Source of the DNA: an uncultured Gemmatimonadota bacterium | Lineage (GTDB): Bacteria; Gemmatimonadota; Gemmatimonadetes; Gemmatimonadales; Gemmatimonadaceae | Reading direction: 5' to 3' | DNA length: 9,531 nucleotides | Assembly: GCA_946479895.1 (NCBI GenBank) | Contig: CAMLHT010000140.1 | Coordinates: 1-9,531 of the forward strand | Part shown: piece after piece, positions 6,078 to 9,531 of the stretch | Layout of the letters: the number at the start of each line of letters is the position of its first letter | How positions within the stretch are numbered: position 1 is the stretch's first letter | The notes under the pieces: generated by a model | The model's input: the letters and a program-made list of their open reading frames with translations, nothing else | What the model was told of the DNA's origin: nothing | The model's database searches: none | Program-made: the position numbers and the translations under genes

Positions 6078-7382
6078 CTACATCCCCGACGGATCCATCT
6101 CGGCCTCGGCATCCACCCGCACCGGCATGTGCAGCGGATCCAGCGCCCGGCTCTCTTCTATATAGATGAAGGCGTCGTACCGCCCGGGGACTACCGTCGG
6201 GACGTAGTTCCCCCACCGCTCGTGGTCCGGATCGTAGACCACGCCGATCGCCCGGTGCCCGACAGGCTCGTCGAGGCCAGCGATGCCACCGTCGGCGGCA
6301 TCCTCGAAGGTCAGGAGGCAGTTGCCCACCCCCGCATCGAGCAGCTCGGCCTCGAAGCTCTTCGGACGGGCGGGCGGCACGCGCATGCGCTGCATCGGCG
6401 CCCCCCACTCGGACGCCGCGATGACCGTGCCGCGATGAGACCCGAAGCCGACGATCACCACCCCTTCGTCTTCATGCTCGCGCCGGACGAGCTCCCCCAC
6501 GTTCACCATGCCGTGACGCGCCATGTCGGTGTAGCGCGCGTCGCCCACGTGCGTGTTGTGCGCCCAGACCACCGCCTTGCAGGCCTTGCCATGGTGGACG
6601 GTGAGGCGGTCGAGCGTCTCGGCCATGTGCGTGTCGCGCACGTTCCATGACTGCGGCCCGCCGCGGACCATCGCCCGGTAGTATCGCTCGGCATTGCGCG
6701 CGACGATCGCGTTCTGCTCGGCATCGAAGAACCCTTCCCGGCCGTCCTCCCTGTACGATGCCGCGCCGCGGCGGAGCGCCGAGAGCACGGCCACCGTCTC
6801 GTCCTCACAGGACGTGGGAACGAGCGCCGTCGCCCTCGCGTATTCCTGCTCATCCTCGGCGTACGGCTCGAAGCAGTTGTAGGCGCGTCGCGCGGCGGCC
6901 ACCGCCGATGGGTCCACGCGGTTGAGGTAGGCGATGACCTCGCGCATCGAGTCCCACAGCGAGTAGACGTCGAGGCCGTAGAAGCCGACCCGCTGCTCTT
7001 CCCCACGCCGCTGGTTGAGCTGACGCAGCCATTCGGCGAAGTGCTGGACCTCGCGATTCGCCCACATCCACGTCGGCCAGCGGTCGAACGCGTGCAACAC
7101 CTCCTCGGCCGACCTGCCCGACCCCTCGCGCCCCTTCACGTAGCGGTTCACGCGGAAGCAATCCGGCCAGTCGCCTTCGACGCCGATGATCGTGAAGCCC
7201 TTCTCCGTGATGAGGCGCTTCGTGATCTCCGCTCTCCAGGTGTAGAACTCGGAGGTGCCGTGCGAGGCTTCGCCGAGGAGGACGTACCGGGAATCGCCGA
7301 TCCGCTCCATCAGCGGATCGAGGTCGGCCGCCGTCCGGATGGGGCGCGCGGCAGCCCGCAGCGCGCGGCTCAGTGCTGACAT
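6078..7382 (-). CDS. Erythromycin esterase (EreA/EreB/EreC)-family hydrolase
   Basis: This 434-residue protein spans the whole erythromycin-esterase domain. Family motifs appear in order: LLGEASHGTSEFY with Glu38 and His41, VEGDWPDC with Glu69, the WPTWMWANREVQ block (about 102-113), GFYGLDVYSLWDSM (133-146), VVWAHNTHVGDARY with His275 and His278, and a C-terminal GVGNCLLTFED. In characterised members a His of the EASHG motif acts as general base and a Glu and a later His complete the site. All are retained, so it is probably an active hydrolase. Few family members have been shown to act on macrolides, and this chromosomal metabolic setting gives no evidence of resistance, so the substrate is open. 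The chosen ATG (7382) overlaps the stop of the upstream 131-residue membrane protein by 13 bases and has no ribosome site of its own, indicating coupling to the oxidase operon. The open frame extends further upstream, but only as antisense-like low-complexity sequence. Confidence 0.9.
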   Translation of the reverse strand: MSALSRALRAAARPIRTAADLDPLMERIGDSRYVLLGEASHGTSEFYTWRAEITKRLITEKGFTIIGVEGDWPDCFRVNRYVKGREGSGRSAEEVLHAFDRWPTWMWANREVQHFAEWLRQLNQRRGEEQRVGFYGLDVYSLWDSMREVIAYLNRVDPSAVAAARRAYNCFEPYAEDEQEYARATALVPTSCEDETVAVLSALRRGAASYREDGREGFFDAEQNAIVARNAERYYRAMVRGGPQSWNVRDTHMAETLDRLTVHHGKACKAVVWAHNTHVGDARYTDMARHGMVNVGELVRREHEDEGVVIVGFGSHRGTVIAASEWGAPMQRMRVPPARPKSFEAELLDAGVGNCLLTFEDAADGGIAGLDEPVGHRAIGVVYDPDHERWGNYVPTVVPGRYDAFIYIEESRALDPLHMPVRVDAEAEMDPSGM

Positions 7383-7765
7383 GGGTCGAAGATCACGAGC
7401 GGCAGCCACATCGCCAGGATGATCACGATCGAGTACATGGAAAGGACGATCCCCGCAACGGCCACGAATCGCGTGCGATCCGTGATCGTCGCGTTCTCGG
7501 CGCGGCCGACCCGGCCGACGGTGGTCCAGTCCCGCCACGAGATCCACGCCGCGGCGGCCGCGAGGACGATGAAAGTGACGGGGATGATGTGCACGGCTGC
7601 CACGGTGTGGTGGCCGCAGGCCCACTGGACCCCGGCGTAGGACAGTACCTGCATGAGCAGGGCGCTGATCGGCGCGCCCACGAGCCCGTACGCCAGCCCG
7701 AGGATCCCCGGCCAGCGATCGTATCGCGACAGCGCCGGCGGCTCAGAGGAAGTACGGGCTGACAT
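7370..7765 (-). CDS. Small three-helix membrane protein of the cytochrome oxidase operon
   Basis: This 131-residue protein has three hydrophobic helices at about 20-45, 55-77 and 100-126. The first loop contains Cys50, His52 and His53 (ACGHH), His59 begins helix 2, and the protein ends in DPCQH (Cys129, His131). The layout recalls small uncharacterised membrane proteins encoded next to caa3-type oxidases, with a Cys after helix 1 and a Pro-Cys near the C-terminus. This is an impression from memory rather than a search. It could be a subunit IV-like component or an assembly or metal-delivery factor. Its ATG overlaps the end of the subunit III gene by 23 bases, and an in-frame TGA just upstream fixes this as the first possible start. 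The esterase-family gene then overlaps its stop. A gene is well supported by this dense overlap and by the plausible membrane protein sequence. The function is not known. Confidence 0.8.
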   Translation of the reverse strand: MSARTSSEPPALSRYDRWPGILGLAYGLVGAPISALLMQVLSYAGVQWACGHHTVAAVHIIPVTFIVLAAAAAWISWRDWTTVGRVGRAENATITDRTRFVAVAGIVLSMYSIVIILAMWLPLVIFDPCQH

Positions 7766-8351
7766 ACACGATCAGGAAGAAGGGAATCCAGCCCAGCACC
7801 GTGAAGTACCAGTACATGCTGTTGTCGGTGGTGTCCGGGTAGTAGTGCGGCGGCAGCTCCCGCTTCGCGAACATCACGCCGAGCCCGATGGTGTCGCCCA
7901 CGTCCAGGAGGATGAGCGTCATGTGCAGGCCCACGACCAGCCAGGCGATCGATCCATAGGCCGTGGTGTCCCACCGCGTATTGATGGCCCACAGCTCGTA
8001 CCAGCGGAGGACGAGGATCACGAGGCCAAGAAAGCCGGTGACGAACAGCCACCGGATGACGCCGGAGCGGTCGAGCTTCTTCGCGCTTTCCGCGGACAGG
8101 TACGACGGGACGAGGCTGACCAGCATCACCGCCATGTTGATCGACGGGATGAGAAGGCTGGGATTCGGCGTGCGCAGCGGTGGCCAGTGCGGCGTGCTCT
8201 GGCGGAGGTAGAAGTAGCTCATGCCCGTGAGCGCCATGGTCCAGCCCTCGATGACCATGAACGCGACGGTACCCCAGAACATGATGCACTTCGAGCCGAA
8301 GACGACCGTCGGCAGCCGGGAGACGTCGACCGATTCACGCGCGGATTCCAT
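7743..8351 (-). CDS. ctaE: Cytochrome c oxidase subunit III, five-helix form
   Basis: This 202-residue heme-copper oxidase subunit III stabilises the catalytic subunit in the membrane. Characteristic segments are FWGTVAFMVIEGWTMALTGMSYFYLR (beginning near residue 25, with the conserved Glu in the membrane), GSIAWLVVGLHMTLILLDVGDT, and a final helix ending in VYVSPYFL. About five membrane helices can be counted, against seven in classical subunit III. The missing two correspond to the two extra helices at the end of subunit I upstream, as in caa3-type enzymes of Bacillus. The ATG at 8351 is supported by GGGAGG at 8356-8361, and its A is shared with the TGA stop of subunit I (TGATG arrangement), which indicates translational coupling. 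The reading frame is open further upstream, but that part is antiparallel-frame noise inside subunit I. Confidence 0.93.
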   Translation of the reverse strand: MESARESVDVSRLPTVVFGSKCIMFWGTVAFMVIEGWTMALTGMSYFYLRQSTPHWPPLRTPNPSLLIPSINMAVMLVSLVPSYLSAESAKKLDRSGVIRWLFVTGFLGLVILVLRWYELWAINTRWDTTAYGSIAWLVVGLHMTLILLDVGDTIGLGVMFAKRELPPHYYPDTTDNSMYWYFTVLGWIPFFLIVYVSPYFL

Positions 8352-9531
8352 CAGGCCTCCCACACCACGAGCTCGCCCGTCTTCAGCTGCACGAGCTCCG
8401 GATGCTCGTCCTCCTTCCGCCCGCGGGCCCCGCCGGCGCCGGCGAAGACCGCGAGGCCGAATCCGCCGAGCACGGCGTACGGCGAGAAGATGGAACCGAT
8501 GAACAGGACGGCCATGCAGCCCGCCATCATGAAAGGCCAGATGCTCTTGTCCGGGCTGTCCTGCCGGTAGAGCGGCCGCGCGTCGAGCAGAGAGGTGATG
8601 ATCTTCTCCCGCCGGTCGGTGTGCAGGCCGGTGACCACCGCCGGGGTTCCAGGCTCCCACAGCGGCGATCGGCCGTGCACGACCGGCGGATGCACCCAGG
8701 TGTACGGCGGCGGGGGAGACGGCATCGACCACTCGAGGCCGGGGGCATTCCAGGGATTCGCGCCGGCCGGCTTGCCGCGCTTCCAGCTGATCACCGCGTT
8801 GACGGCGAACAACGCGACGCTCAGGGCGATCATGTACGCCCCGACGGTGGAGATCAGGTTCAGCGTGCCCCACCCCGCCGATTCCGGGTACGTGTAGATA
8901 CGCCGCGTCATGCCGTCGAGCCCGAGCGCGTGCATCGGGAAGAACGTGGTATTCACGCCGATGAAGAACAGCCAGAAGTTGACCTTGCCCATCGTCTCGC
9001 TGAGCATCCGCCCGATGACCTTCGGGTACCAGTAGTAGAAGGCGCCGAGCAGCGGCATCACGGCGCCGCCGATGAGGACGTAGTGGAGGTGGGCGACGAC
9101 GAAGTAGGTGTCGTGGACCTGCCGGTCGAACGGCACGGAGGCGACCATCACTCCGGTCACTCCACCGATGACGAAGGTGACGAAGAAGCCGAGGATGAAG
9201 AGCATCGGCGTCGTCATGCGGGGGCGGCCGGTCCAGATCGTGGCGATCCAGCAGAAGATCTGCACGCCGGTCGGGATGCTGACGAGCATGCTCGCCACCG
9301 TGAAGAAGCTCATCCCCATCTGGTGGCCCGGCGTGGCGAACATGTGGTGCACCCACAGCGCGAAGGCCACGAAGCCCGTCCCGACCATGGAGATGACGAT
9401 CGCCGTGTAGCCGACGACCTTCCGGCGGCAGAAGGTCTCGACGATCGGCGTGATCATCCCCAGCGCGGGGATGAAGATGATGTAGACCTCGGGGTGGCCG
9501 AAGAACCAGAACAGGTGCTGCCAGAGCAGCG
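8351..9531 (-). CDS. ctaD: Cytochrome c oxidase subunit I, A-type, with two extra C-terminal helices (5' end outside window)
   Basis: This is the catalytic subunit reducing O2 to water at the heme a3-CuB site. About 393 residues are visible, from helix VI to the C-terminus. The start is WQHLFWFFGHPEVYII: the His and Tyr of HPEVY (9494-9496 and 9482-9484) are the cross-linked CuB ligand pair, and the Glu marks the A1 subfamily. The two further CuB ligands are in VHHMF (9344-9349). VVAHLHYV carries the heme a3 ligand (9089-9091) and the heme a ligand (9083-9085). At 9260-9262 the helix VIII motif reads PTGVQIFCW, with Gln where the K-channel Lys normally stands. After helix XII come a Pro-rich linker (PSPPPPYTWVHPP) and two more helices (WPFMMAGCMAVLFIGS and AVLGGFGLAVFAGA). 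It ends in LVVWEA, directly joined to ctaE. Subunit II and the D-channel entry residues lie outside the window. Confidence 0.97.
   Translation of the reverse strand, partial: LLWQHLFWFFGHPEVYIIFIPALGMITPIVETFCRRKVVGYTAIVISMVGTGFVAFALWVHHMFATPGHQMGMSFFTVASMLVSIPTGVQIFCWIATIWTGRPRMTTPMLFILGFFVTFVIGGVTGVMVASVPFDRQVHDTYFVVAHLHYVLIGGAVMPLLGAFYYWYPKVIGRMLSETMGKVNFWLFFIGVNTTFFPMHALGLDGMTRRIYTYPESAGWGTLNLISTVGAYMIALSVALFAVNAVISWKRGKPAGANPWNAPGLEWSMPSPPPPYTWVHPPVVHGRSPLWEPGTPAVVTGLHTDRREKIITSLLDARPLYRQDSPDKSIWPFMMAGCMAVLFIGSIFSPYAVLGGFGLAVFAGAGGARGRKEDEHPELVQLKTGELVVWEA

Noticed and set aside
4705..6408. Minus-strand open frame of 567 codons opposite the glycosyltransferase
   Set aside because: No recognisable motif and biased composition. 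It spans parts of two real convergent genes, so it is an antisense shadow.
6078..7382. Annotation as a macrolide resistance gene
   Set aside because: The family match is strong, but most members lack proven macrolide activity. The gene is embedded in an oxidase operon with no mobile element or resistance context.
7383..7625. Upstream extension of the esterase-family frame to 7625
   Set aside because: This stretch is Arg/His-rich and lies wholly inside the small membrane protein gene in another frame. The family's conserved N-terminal region begins naturally at the ATG at 7382.
8352..9356. Upstream extension of the subunit III frame to 9356
   Set aside because: It overlaps the clearly coding subunit I gene and has no membrane-protein character. 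The ATG at 8351 has a good ribosome site and matches the expected N-terminus.

Overview
The window is a GC-rich, densely packed bacterial segment that carries eight protein genes and no RNA genes, IS elements, CRISPR arrays or integrase. The best guess at the host is an aerobic Gram-negative bacterium of a Gemmatimonadota-like or related soil lineage. This is an inference from the high GC, the A-type cytochrome oxidase, the exported carboxypeptidase-regulatory/TonB-plug protein and the secreted M1 peptidase style. No phylogenetic marker is complete enough to prove it.

Left block (minus strand, 1-2760). Reading from 2760 leftward there is an exported two-domain protein (carboxypeptidase-regulatory-like domain plus a TonB-plug-like region, with no barrel). 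It is followed by a three-helix NfeD-like membrane protein with a His/Asp-rich loop and by a flotillin/SPFH protein that runs off the left edge. NfeD plus flotillin is a known membrane-scaffold pair, and here they are 26 bases apart.

Middle block (plus strand, 2913-6042). A divergent 152-base intergenic region holds two perfect 12-base palindromes and an AT-rich -10-like box placed so that the next gene could be leaderless. It leads into a secreted M1-type zinc peptidase, which is followed one base later by a membrane-anchored GT2 glycosyltransferase. The two are almost certainly co-transcribed.

Right block (minus strand, 6078-9531). Reading leftward from the right edge: cytochrome c oxidase subunit I (5' end outside the window), subunit III, a 131-residue three-helix membrane protein and an erythromycin-esterase-family protein. 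Each gene overlaps the next by 1, 23 and 13 bases, so this looks like one translationally coupled operon. Subunit I carries two extra C-terminal helices and subunit III has only five, the split known from caa3-type oxidases. A notable residue change is visible: the K-proton-channel lysine is a glutamine.

The middle and right blocks converge on a 35-base gap with a weak hairpin. I see no obvious defence or mobile system. The most unusual items are the K-channel substitution, the coupling of an Ere-family hydrolase and an uncharacterised membrane protein to the oxidase genes, and the paired palindromes.
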